DNA of 64,000 bases, taken from positions 17,138,741 to 17,202,740 of the forward strand of contig NC_092805.1 of the NCBI RefSeq assembly GCF_040954645.1, in the 5' to 3' direction. How positions within the stretch are numbered: position 1 is the stretch's first letter; every line of letters begins with the position of its first letter. A program made the position numbers and the translations under genes. This DNA comes from Diabrotica undecimpunctata (Eukaryota; Arthropoda; Insecta; Coleoptera; Chrysomelidae). The notes below the pieces were generated by a model. That model had not been told where the DNA came from. It saw only the letters and a program-made list of their open reading frames with translations, and did no database searches. Below, piece by piece: positions 56,159-64,000 of the stretch.

Positions 56159-57622
56159 ATGCCAAAAACAAGTAAAAAACATAAACAATGGGATCCAGAC
56201 CGAATGATACGTGCTATCCGTGCCGTCAGGGGAAAGGAAATGGGGTATCTTAAAGCCTCGAAGTTATTTGCTGTTCCAAAATCAACTCTGGAAGATTATG
56301 TTAAGCAAGAAAATAAAACTCCGGAGCAGTTGGTTGCTGTTAAAATTGGAAGAAGACCAGTACTTTCTGCAGAAATGGAAGCAGATTTAGTCTCGTATTG
56401 CCTAGAAATGGACCGGCGATTTTACGGAATTGGGACCGCTGATATCAAGAGACTTGCATATCAAATAGCTTTACGAAATGGTCTTCGTCATCCATTTGCC
56501 CATGCCGAATCTGCCGGTAAAAAATGGTTAAGGGGATTTATGAGGCGAAACGCAGTTTTGTCCCTTAGAAAACCACAAGGAATCTCGAAAGCCCGAATTA
56601 AGGGATTTACCCCAGAAAATGTCAGCAGATTCTATGATCTTTTAGAAACGTCAATGGAAAAAGTTAACTTCAACCCCGCAAGAGTTTATAACGTTGATGA
56701 AAGCGGCATAACAACGGTTCAGTCCAAGAATACTCGTGTTATAACATTAAAAGGAAAAAAACAGGTTGGATCTGTTACCGCGACTGAAAGAGGCGCATTA
56801 GTTACTGTTGTATTTTGTATGAATGCTGCTGGTGGGTTTGTCCCTCCATTATTCGTGTTTCCAAGAAAGAACATGAAAGTGGAATTATTAGATGGATCGC
56901 CGCCTGGCTCTATTGCAGCTTGCCATCCATCAGGTTGGATTCAGCAGCACATTTTTTCCCAATGGCTACAGCATTTCGTAGCTCACGTGAAACCATCCCG
57001 TGAAGACCCAGTGCTGCTTATTCTTGATGGTCACTACAGCCACACAAGAAATATAGATGTGATAGAAGCAGGACGTGCAAATTTCGTTACAATTTTGTGT
57101 ATCCCGCCGCACAGTTCACACAAACTACAACCTCTAGATTTGTCTTTTATGTCACCATTTAAAACATATTATTCGCAACAAATTGAGATGTGGTTAAGGC
57201 AAAATCCTGGACGCACCATAAACTCGTATCAAATTTGTAAGCTTATGTGCCCGGCATATTTGAAAAGTGCTACTGCAGAAATTTCCGCGAATGGTTTTCG
57301 CAAATCTGGAATATATCCTTTTAATAAAAATAACTTTTCTGATCACGATTTTATAATGGAGAGACAAAGAGAAAGAACACCACCACCCATAAATCAAAAT
57401 CATGGGGAAGTATTACCAACAAGAGGTCAGTCAAGACCAGAACCACAAAGCATTATCGAAAGAACACCTCCAAAACATAACTTAACAAATAAATCATCCA
57501 ATGCAAATGCAACTGAAACTACGGCAACTATGATAAGAGCTGAGGATATTAGTCCACTGCCTTCTTGCAGTTATACCTCACAAACAAACAAACAAAAAAA
57601 TCCTCGAAAAGGTTCTAGTTGA
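56159..57622 (+). CDS. Pogo/jerky-type DDD transposase, 487 aa to TGA
   Basis: The ORF opens MPKTSKKHKQWDPDRMIRAI. Residues 10-55 form a Psq-type helix-turn-helix (YLKASKLFAVPKSTLEDYV) and about 65-140 a CENP-B-type second DNA-binding domain (GRRPVLSAEMEADL, then KKWLRGFMRRN). The DDE_1 catalytic domain follows: VYNVDESGI (Asp180), LLILDGHYSH (Asp290) and SHKLQPLDLSF (Asp327), all present, with 36 residues between the last two. The C-terminal part (390-487) is low-complexity and proline-rich. The ORF ends at a TGA (57620-57622), but the same frame continues 134 codons into a PHD finger. The start has a good AAAATG context. The protein would act in the nucleus, cutting at the element ends and inserting at TA. 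Confidence 0.92.
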   Translation: MPKTSKKHKQWDPDRMIRAIRAVRGKEMGYLKASKLFAVPKSTLEDYVKQENKTPEQLVAVKIGRRPVLSAEMEADLVSYCLEMDRRFYGIGTADIKRLAYQIALRNGLRHPFAHAESAGKKWLRGFMRRNAVLSLRKPQGISKARIKGFTPENVSRFYDLLETSMEKVNFNPARVYNVDESGITTVQSKNTRVITLKGKKQVGSVTATERGALVTVVFCMNAAGGFVPPLFVFPRKNMKVELLDGSPPGSIAACHPSGWIQQHIFSQWLQHFVAHVKPSREDPVLLILDGHYSHTRNIDVIEAGRANFVTILCIPPHSSHKLQPLDLSFMSPFKTYYSQQIEMWLRQNPGRTINSYQICKLMCPAYLKSATAEISANGFRKSGIYPFNKNNFSDHDFIMERQRERTPPPINQNHGEVLPTRGQSRPEPQSIIERTPPKHNLTNKSSNANATETTATMIRAEDISPLPSCSYTSQTNKQKNPRKGSS

Positions 57623-58024
57623 ATAATAACTAGTACACCTTATAAAGATGAACTTGAACGAAGTGTAGCCGAACAAGAAAGAAAAAAGTCTTTGAAAGAA
57701 AAGAAACCAAAAATAAGCAACGAATTAAATCAAGTCAACAGAAAAAAAACTCCACGCCAAAAAAAGCAAAAGAAAAAAATTGAATCGAGTAGTAGTGACA
57801 CTTCACATCCTGGTGATGACCTTATTTTGGATGATGATTCTGATATGGATGTAGACGATGAAGATGGAGACACAGAATGTATGTTTTGTGACAGTTTATA
57901 TTCCGAAGATACACACGGTGAGAAGTGGATAAGGTGTATAAAGTGCTTCAAGTGGTGTCATGAGATGTGCGCCAATGCTGATAAGAAGAAAACCTATATT
58001 TGCGACTTTTGTCAAGATGTGTAA
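57623..58024 (+). other. In-frame PHD-finger extension of the pogo transposase
   Basis: It is in the same frame as the transposase, directly after its TGA: IITSTPYKDELERSVAEQER, lysine-rich spacers, an acidic stretch (DDLILDDDSDMDVDDEDGD), then CMFC, CIKC, WCHEMC and CDFC, the C4-H-C3 zinc pattern of a PHD finger, ending CQDV at the TAA/TAG-type stop (TAA at about 58022-58024). Related insect pogo-like transposases carry the TSTP.K..LE segment and a C-terminal PHD finger in one protein, so this is the natural C-terminus separated by a single stop codon. The codons are otherwise uninterrupted. Confidence 0.85.
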
Positions 58025-58053
58025 CTATTCTTATGATGAACAAAATGGTGTCT

Positions 58054-58080
58054 TAATTTCGGATAGGGTATCCGAAATTA
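58054..58080. promoter_or_regulatory. Inverted TAATTTCGGATA pair downstream of the pogo ORF
   Basis: TAATTTCGGATA (58054-58065) and its inverse (58069-58080), separated by three bases, begin 30 bp after the PHD-extension stop codon. A last copy with one change (TATCTGAAATTA, 58267-58278) lies at the right end. Confidence 0.5.
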
Positions 58081-58504
58081 GGAGTCCTAAAATTTTTGAC
58101 ATACAAAAGCACTAATTTTATTGAACAATATTTTTTGTAAAAAAGATTTTCAATAAATTGTCTATGATAATAAAATTAGTTTCTATATTACTCTGCAAGT
58201 ACTCTTGAGTAGATAAAAGTTTAAAATGTGTTATTAGGTGAAAAATATGACACTAATTGTAAATGGTATCTGAAATTAGGCTACTTTCCCTTATATTTGT
58301 ATTCTTATCCTTTCTTCTCTACCCGATAAAAGACAACTAGAAAATCTTTTGAATCCATCGAACACAGGTAATATAAGGATTATTTTACTTTTGATAACAA
58401 ATAAATTATATTTCTTTTTTATTGGCTCAATAAACTATGATTAAAGTCAAAATAAACAATCATAACAATACATACAAAAGTAATGAGTTTAATCTTCTGA
58501 AATA

Positions 58505-58835
58505 AATCCCTTGGTTCATTTCGACAGCCATGTTCCTCTATCTCTCTCCATATTTAAGAGATGTAATAAGCTTTGTCTTTGCGGTATTGTTTACTGATTT
58601 CTTTCGATAAGGCTCTGTATTCTTCGTTTGTTCCGTATCTAGTTTTATATTCTTTTCTGTATTGAATCACAGTCCACGTATTACCGAATATCCACGGCTT
58701 ACAATTACCTTAGCTTTGAGATAGATCCAAGTTCTCTCAGGGTCACTATTCATTTTGTCTAAAGAAAGAGCTTCTTCTAGGTTTTGTTGAAAGTTATTAG
58801 TTTTTGATGGATTTAGAGACATGATTTTTTTAGAG
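58505..58835 (-). pseudogene. LINE ORF2 linker-region fragment
   Basis: Minus-strand frames read LEEALSLDKMNSDPERTWIY, then RKEYKTRYGTNEEYRALSKE, ISKQYRKDKAYYIS and EEHGCRNEPRDLFQK. This matches the segment between endonuclease and RT in RTE-like LINE polyproteins (RTW..L, RKEYK.RYGTN.EYR.L.R.I, KDKA...., RDLFQKIR). No endonuclease or RT adjoins it. Confidence 0.6.
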
Positions 58836-58949
58836 GTCTTCTTTTGGGGACTTTAAAACGAAGTCGAACTTTTAATACCAGGAGTTGACTGAAGTATTTC
58901 AGAAGAAACTATATTAGAAAAAATGGGTAGTAGATTGTCATAGAAAATG

Positions 58950-60203
58950 ATTTTCGAAAAGAAAAGAGGACATCCAAGCTTTTGTTAAGTCATTTTTGGA
59001 TCAGAACTTTCGACTAAATCCATTTAAAAACAATCTTCCTGAGGATCATTGGTATCAATCGTTTTTAAGAAGACACCCTAATAGAATTTCTGAAGCTGTA
59101 AACGATGCCAGTAGAAACGTGTCAGAAAATGATAACAGAAAGTGGTTTAATAATATACAAGAATATTTAATGGAAAAGAACTATTTTGGCATTCTTTCTG
59201 ATCCCAGCAGAGTTTACAATAGAGATGAAACTTATTTTACCGTTTGTCCGAAAGAAGATAGGGTTCTTGTACCAAAAGGTGCCAAAAATGTTTGTTAGAT
59301 AGAGCAAGGCCCATCGAAAACAAATATTACCGTCATCTTCACATTTTCTGCTGCGGGAGTTACAACGCCACCGATGATCGTTTATGCTTTTAAAATATTA
59401 CCCAAAAGCATCGCAGAAGATGTTCCAGATAGGTGGGGTATTGCTACTAGTGAAAAAGTTTGGATGCAAGCAGATGTTTTTCATGATTATTTATATCTAA
59501 TATATAAATCTTATTTAGTAAAACAACATGTTACATTTCCAATTATATTGTTTGTAGATTGACACAAAACACATTTAACATACCAACTAAGTCAACTATG
59601 TACAGAACTCGAAATAATAACACTTAAAAATGCGTGGAAAAAAGTTTTGTTGAATTGGAAGAGATAATATTCATTTGAACAACTAACTTTGCTAAAATTT
59701 TAAAAGAAGCGGTAGATACTCTTAAACCATCGGCTATCTTAAGTGGTTTTAGAGTATGTGGTCTCTGTCCTAAGAACGCGGATAGTATTGACTACAGCGA
59801 ATGCCTAGGTAAAAAATATACCGTAGGTAAATTTGGCGAAACCACAACAGAATCTACCAATTTGACCGATTTTTGCAACATATGCCATGAAGATATTTTA
59901 CAGCCCTTAAAAGAAGCCCAAAAAAATGGAAACCCTGATAACACTAGCAAAATTTTCAGGGTACTACTTAATCTATTTAACATTTTACATCCAAATAATC
60001 AAAATAATGAAGAAAGCGATAACCCACGAATTGTAATAGATGAAATGTTTTTGGAAGATATGTCTGTAGTAGAAGAGAGAGCAGCGATGACTTTAACTTA
60101 CGATATAGAATATGTACCTGTTTTTCTTTTGGAGAAAGTTCTTGAACAAAATACAAACGTTTTACAAAGTTTAGCACTTTACTCAGAAAATACTTCTGAG
60201 TAA
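58950..60203 (+). pseudogene. Second pogo/jerky-type transposase, third Asp deleted
   Basis: The frames read FKNNLPEDHWYQSFLRRHPN then RVYNRDETYFTVCP (first Asp), GPSKTNITVIFTFSAAGVTT, WMQADVFHDYLYLIYKSYLV and ILFVD, stop, HKTHLTYQLSQL (second Asp). The sequence then jumps from ELEIITL directly to KNAWKKVLLNWKR. The block that normally carries LQP.D and the third Asp is gone. After further shifts the C-terminal part follows (ILKEAVDTLKPSAILSGFRV, then CGLCPKNAD and, from 59862, an open frame to 60203). The N-terminal DNA-binding domains are missing. It is a separate, older lineage from the copy at 56159. Confidence 0.75.
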
Positions 60204-60224
60204 AGACAAGAACAATCACAGGGT

Positions 60225-60496
60225 GCCAATGATTGAGTACACTGTCAATTACTACATGCCAATAACTAGAATATTACTGCCAATAATTAGAAAATGTGTA
60301 TAATGTCTAAAATAACCTATTTTTGCATTATTTTTCTCAATATTTATAATAAAATGACATTTAATTTGTGTTCAATAATAACAGTAAATTATAAAAAAAT
60401 TCAAAGTATCCCCCTATGATGTTACCTATATTAGCAAATCTAATGTTTAAACAACTCTTTTCCTTAAATTACCAATAACTGGGTGGTTTACCCTAC
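60225..60496 (+). repeat. Right end of second pogo-like element with repeated motif
   Basis: CCAATAACTAG/CCAATAATTAG/CCAATAACTGG-type units occur at about 60258, 60280 and 60472. The last runs into ACTGGGTGGTTTACCCTAC followed by TA, resembling the right terminus of a pogo-type element with subterminal repeats, as in the element at 55684. The left end was not found. Confidence 0.55.
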
Positions 60497-60499
60497 TAG

Positions 60500-61640
60500 T
60501 TTACGAGATACAGTGTGAAATTGCTATTGCATAATTGTTAAGCAATACAGTAGGACTAACTGGATGTATTGTATCGTATTCATTTTGGATTTTCGTCATA
60601 AAATTAAAACGTTTTCTTTTACCCTATATAAAGAAATGCTCTGTTAATGTGTTAAGCATTTTATTCATCGCAAACAAAAAATTTTTACCTTGAATTATAA
60701 TTTTAACTTAAAAAACTTTTCCACTGAAGTGTTCAAGGATTCAAAATAAAATCAAAACCAACTTATTCACATAAATAATTCTCTGTGAGCAAAGCGGCGC
60801 CATTGATCGTAGAATTCTGCTTACCTAACCTCAAATACTTTTATTTCTAAAGTTTCCCTTAAACTTGTTAAATTTTTTTCGTCAAACATTATAGTTTCCT
60901 CGATTTGTCAAATTGCTGTTTCGGAGAAGTTCCTACAAACTTTATTCAAGCCCAACTGCTATTTATTTTTAAAAAAGTTTCGAGTACACTTCGAGTAAAA
61001 TATGGGATTTTCTCTTAAAACGGTGTCGAAGAAGAAATATTCGAGAAAAGTTAGTTTACCAGAGGTAAATATTTTGGATTCGGGTTGTAGAATAGGACAT
61101 CATTGACACATTGGGAAATATATGAAAGTTTTATAATTTTCTTGTGGAATATTACCGAAATAATATTATAATGATATAATTCTTACATAACTAACGCCCT
61201 AAATTCTTATACAGCTTGTTTTTTTCTAATCTTCAGTATACAACTTTCAAAATTTTACCACAAATTATCATACTATTGCTTTCATTGCTAGTATGTTTGG
61301 TTTAAAATCGTTTTTGCTTTGTTATAAAATTCCCTGTATATTTCCGTATTTCCTTTATTTTATTTTGAAATACATAAATCCGTTTCTTTAAAATCACTGT
61401 ATTTTTTAATTCTTTATTCCATTATCGTAATTATTTCTTATTTCTTATCATCTTTTTCAATGCATGTTCACAAATTTGTTTAAAATGGCTATAGTTGATA
61501 CCAATCTGTCTATACAAAAGGTTAGTACGACAAGTCAAACTTTTTGTCCGGTAGGGTAACTACGCCACCTAGGAACGAAATCTGAACTACCAACTGATAT
61601 TTCAATTTACTGAGTCAATCATACTATGGTCTTGAAACAA
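60500..61640. other. No gene recognised
   Basis: AT-rich. A short frame MGFSLKTVSKKKYSRKVSLP at 61001-61063 is followed by a GTAAAT donor-like sequence, which is too little to support an exon. Confidence 0.45.
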
Positions 61641-61829
61641 TATATATTTATTTATTAAGCTCAACAGGCCTTAAAGGCCTAGGGCTGAAGGATTTAATTG
61701 TTCCTTACAATTACTATTACATATTATATATAATGCTATATCCTATACGACTATAATATATACAATATTACATTTGTTTATACAAAACACTTAATACTAC
61801 ACTTAATATTCCTTATAGTCTTTCCATAC

Positions 61830-64000
61830 ATTTCTTCACCACCTCCTTTCATTGTTTTCTGTCCAAACTGTCCTTCCATCTCCTTCTTGGTCTACCTATT
61901 CTTCCTTTTTGTATTGGTTTACGTATTAATTATTTAATTATTATTAATTAATTATATTATTTAATTTTTGGCATTCTCGCCTTTCCCATTCTTTCGATGT
62001 GTCCTAAGTATCGGATTCTCTGTGCTTTGATTGCCGTCGTTATTTTTGGTTCATTATATAGTTCTTCAAGTTCCTTATTATTTCTTTTTCTCCATTATTC
62101 ATCTAATTTTACGTTTCCATATATTGCTCGTTTTATTTTCCTCTCCCATCTTTCTAAAAGGTCTATTGCTGATTTTTAATCACCCATGTTTCACATGCAT
62201 ATGTAGCTGTAAATTCTGAAACTCTTTTAAACGCGCATGAATTTTCTCCTTATGCCTCCAATGTGGAATTGTCTTCTTTTCTTTATCTGTTTTTCCCATT
62301 ATTATGTATTTTGTCTTTTCCTCATTTATGAGAAGACCAACAATTTTTGCTTTTTTTTATTATATTGATGACTATAACAATGCTATACATTGATGACCAT
62401 TTTTAAAAATCGTTTCCTGGGTGTTTATTTAACTTTTTCTTATTATTCCTTTCAGTATTACATTAAAAGGTGGGTCTCCTTGTCTTAATCCTTCCTTTGT
62501 TTCAAAATTATTTGATTTATGTCCCTTCCATGTTATTTCGTTTGTGGAGTTATCCATAGTCATCTTTACCATCCTGACGATTTTAGTTGGTAGGCCCATT
62601 TCTTTCATTAGTTCGTACATCTGTTGCCGCTTTAGCGTATTGTAGGCCTGTTTATAGTCGATGAACAGGACGTATACTGCTATTTTATGTTCGTAGAGAT
62701 TTCTTTTAATGCAAATATTTGGTCTGTCGTCGACCTATTACTTCTGAACCCTGCCTAATATTCGCCCAATATCTTTTGCGTGTATTGATTCAGCTTTTTG
62801 GCTGATATTCGCCTGCGCTTTTTTGATATTCGCCCAATATCTTTTCCGTGTATTGATTCAGCTTTTTTCTTATAATGTTAGTCAATATTTTGTACACGAC
62901 TTCTAGCAACGCGATACCTCTATAATTTTCATATCTCATTTTTCACCTTTTTTATGTATAGGGCATATCCTTGCCCTGGCCCATTCTCCTGGCATTTTTT
63001 CTGTTTTCCATATACTTTTTATCAGGCTATGTATCTCCTTGTGTAGACTTTTTCCTTCTGCCTTTTTTAATCCTGTTATTTAATTTTCTATTTCTTCCCT
63101 CGTAGGTGTTTCTATTACTATATGATCATCTTTAATTTCCTGGATTGTTCCCTTTTCTTCTTCGTTTTTGTTTAGAAGTTGTGTAAAGTAAGTTTTCCAA
63201 TTTCTCATTATTTCCCCAGGTTCATTTATTAATATTCCTTCCTGATTTTTCATATATGGGTTATGTTTCTGATATCCCCTTTCAATTTTTCTTGTTTCCT
63301 GGTAAAAGGATCTGTTTTCCTTTTTTTGAAATTTTTCCTCTATCACTGTGAGTTTTTCTTCGTTGTATTTTCTTATTCTATTTCTGTATGTTGTCTTCAT
63401 AATTCTCCTCAATTCTCTATATTCTTGTGTGCTAATGTCACTATTATTTCTTAAGTTTTTTTATTCTTATTTTTCTAATTTCTTCTGCTATTTTTTGACA
63501 TTCCTCATCATACCATTCTTTTGGTTTTTGTTTTCTATTACTTTTAATTAATGTTTCTTTACTGGTGTTTAAAACTGCTTCCTTTATGCTTTCCCACTTT
63601 TCTTCCGGGTCTAGTGTTTCTGGTTCTTCGTTTAGTCTGCTGTGTATTCGTTGTTCGTACTTCTTCTGTGTCGTATTATCTTCTAGTATTACTGTGTTAA
63701 ATTGTTTTTTGATTTCTTTGTCCCTTTGATTGTCTTTCTTTATCATTCATTTATTCATTTTATAACCTGCTCTTACCAAAAAGTGATCTGAGTCACATTC
63801 CGCTCCTCTCATGCTTTTTATATTTATTATATTATGAACGTGCTTCTTCTCTATTAATATGTGGTCTATTCGATTTATTGTCGTTTTATCCGGGGAAATC
63901 CACGTTCCTTTATGTATATCTTTTCTGCGTTGGTGTGTGCTTTTTATTACCATTTATCTTTCTGTTGCAAACCTATAATTCTTTGACCGTTATCATTTGA
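61830..64000 (-). pseudogene. LINE ORF2: endonuclease end, linker, damaged RT
   Basis: Minus strand, in order: GTWISPDKTTINRIDHILIE, SMRGAECDSDHFLVRAGYK (endonuclease end, 63747-63953); KWESIKEAVLNTSKETLIKS, KEWYDEECQKIAEEIRK (63444-63746); IEEKFQKKENRSFYQETRKI, PGEIMRNWKTYFTQLLN (63080-63412); then [55 protein letters not shown] (62429-62650). The LSPLL residues after RQGDP are deleted and the FADD block is lost. After GLLINEEKTKYIMGKTD the tail reads NNKELEELYNEPKITTAIKA and IRYLGHIERMGKARM. Most breaks are single shifts. Confidence 0.8.
62761..62873. repeat. 68-bp offset tandem duplication in LINE RT
   Basis: TTCGCCCAATATCTTTTGCG followed by TGTATTGATTCAGCTTTTT (from 62761) recurs from 62829 with one change, separated by a GGCTGATATTCGCCTGCGC spacer. 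It disrupts the region encoding the RT fingers. Confidence 0.85.

Larger units (their letters stand above)
55684..58291 (+). mobile_element. Pogo-type transposon, 2608 bp, TA duplication
   Basis: The ends are GAGGAAAGTAGCCTAATTTC at 55684 and, inverted, AGGGAAAGTAGCCTAATTTC ending at 58291. TA flanks both (55682-55683 and 58292-58293). It contains one plus-strand transposase gene and eight copies of the 12-bp motif TAATTTCGGATA (one with a substitution), placed at the ends and on either side of the gene. It is the best-preserved element in the window. Confidence 0.95.
61645..64000 (-). mobile_element. RTE-like LINE running off the right edge
   Basis: This is a minus-strand copy from beyond 64000 to its 3' region near 61645-61690, where TTAAGCTCAACAGGCCTTAA and a CCTAGGGCTGAAGG segment mark the 3' UTR. 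Coding similarity is continuous from the endonuclease C-terminus to the GRPRRRWKDSL tail near 61870, with one tandem duplication and two deletions in the RT. Confidence 0.8.

Overview
The window looks like transposon-saturated, AT-rich intergenic or heterochromatic DNA from an insect. The evidence is the mix of repeat families (RTE, CR1, I and jockey LINEs, a Penelope-like fragment, Tc1/mariner, pogo, hAT, piggyBac, PIF/Harbinger, MULE, Helitron, a gypsy-type integrase), the long (TA)n runs and an arthropod-type 18S rRNA fragment. No species can be assigned from the sequence. Almost everything recognisable is a mobile element or its remnant, and most copies carry stops, frameshifts or deletions. 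One stretch (about 12306-12668, minus) resembles a host exon: a Frizzled-type cysteine-rich domain cut off by a LINE.

Layout. 1-5400: an RTE LINE split by a Tc1-like element (157-1534), a 331-bp LINE tail with a 13-bp target duplication (3126-3456), and the 5' half of another LINE (3836-5425). 6295-7473: an internally deleted piggyBac. 8000-9820: a Helitron helicase remnant with a GC-rich flank, then a small HTH fragment. 11285-13300: two decayed LINEs around the Frizzled-like exon. 13370-17360: a CR1-type LINE interrupted twice, by a 395-bp 18S rRNA fragment (5-bp direct repeat CTGAA) and by a minus-strand RTE copy (10-bp target duplication). 18862-20990: an I-clade LINE that keeps ORF1 but has lost nearly all of ORF2, with a 12-bp target duplication. 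21420-24379: two mariner-type elements, one with about 290-bp terminal inverted repeats.

24400-37900 holds microsatellites, a Penelope-like RT piece, a second piggyBac, jockey and RTE LINEs, a gypsy-type integrase and a Tigger scrap. 37966-40607 is a PIF/Harbinger element whose transposase (plus) and MADF protein (minus) have exons lying in each other's introns, with a 299-bp tandem duplication. 40695-43590 is a complete hAT (8-bp target duplication) whose transposase intron is mostly a MITE. 46600-53330 holds a Tc1/IS630-like fragment, three MITEs, a FLYWCH-MULE transposase pseudogene and a second hAT.

55684-58291 is the best-preserved element: a pogo-type transposon with TA duplication, matching ends, eight copies of a 12-bp motif, and a 487-codon transposase ORF that continues in frame past one TGA into a PHD finger. 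A second pogo-like pseudogene (58950-60496) and a minus-strand LINE running off the right edge complete the window.

The main value of the window is its nested chronology. Several insertions can be removed on paper at their target duplications, and the interrupted reading frame then resumes.
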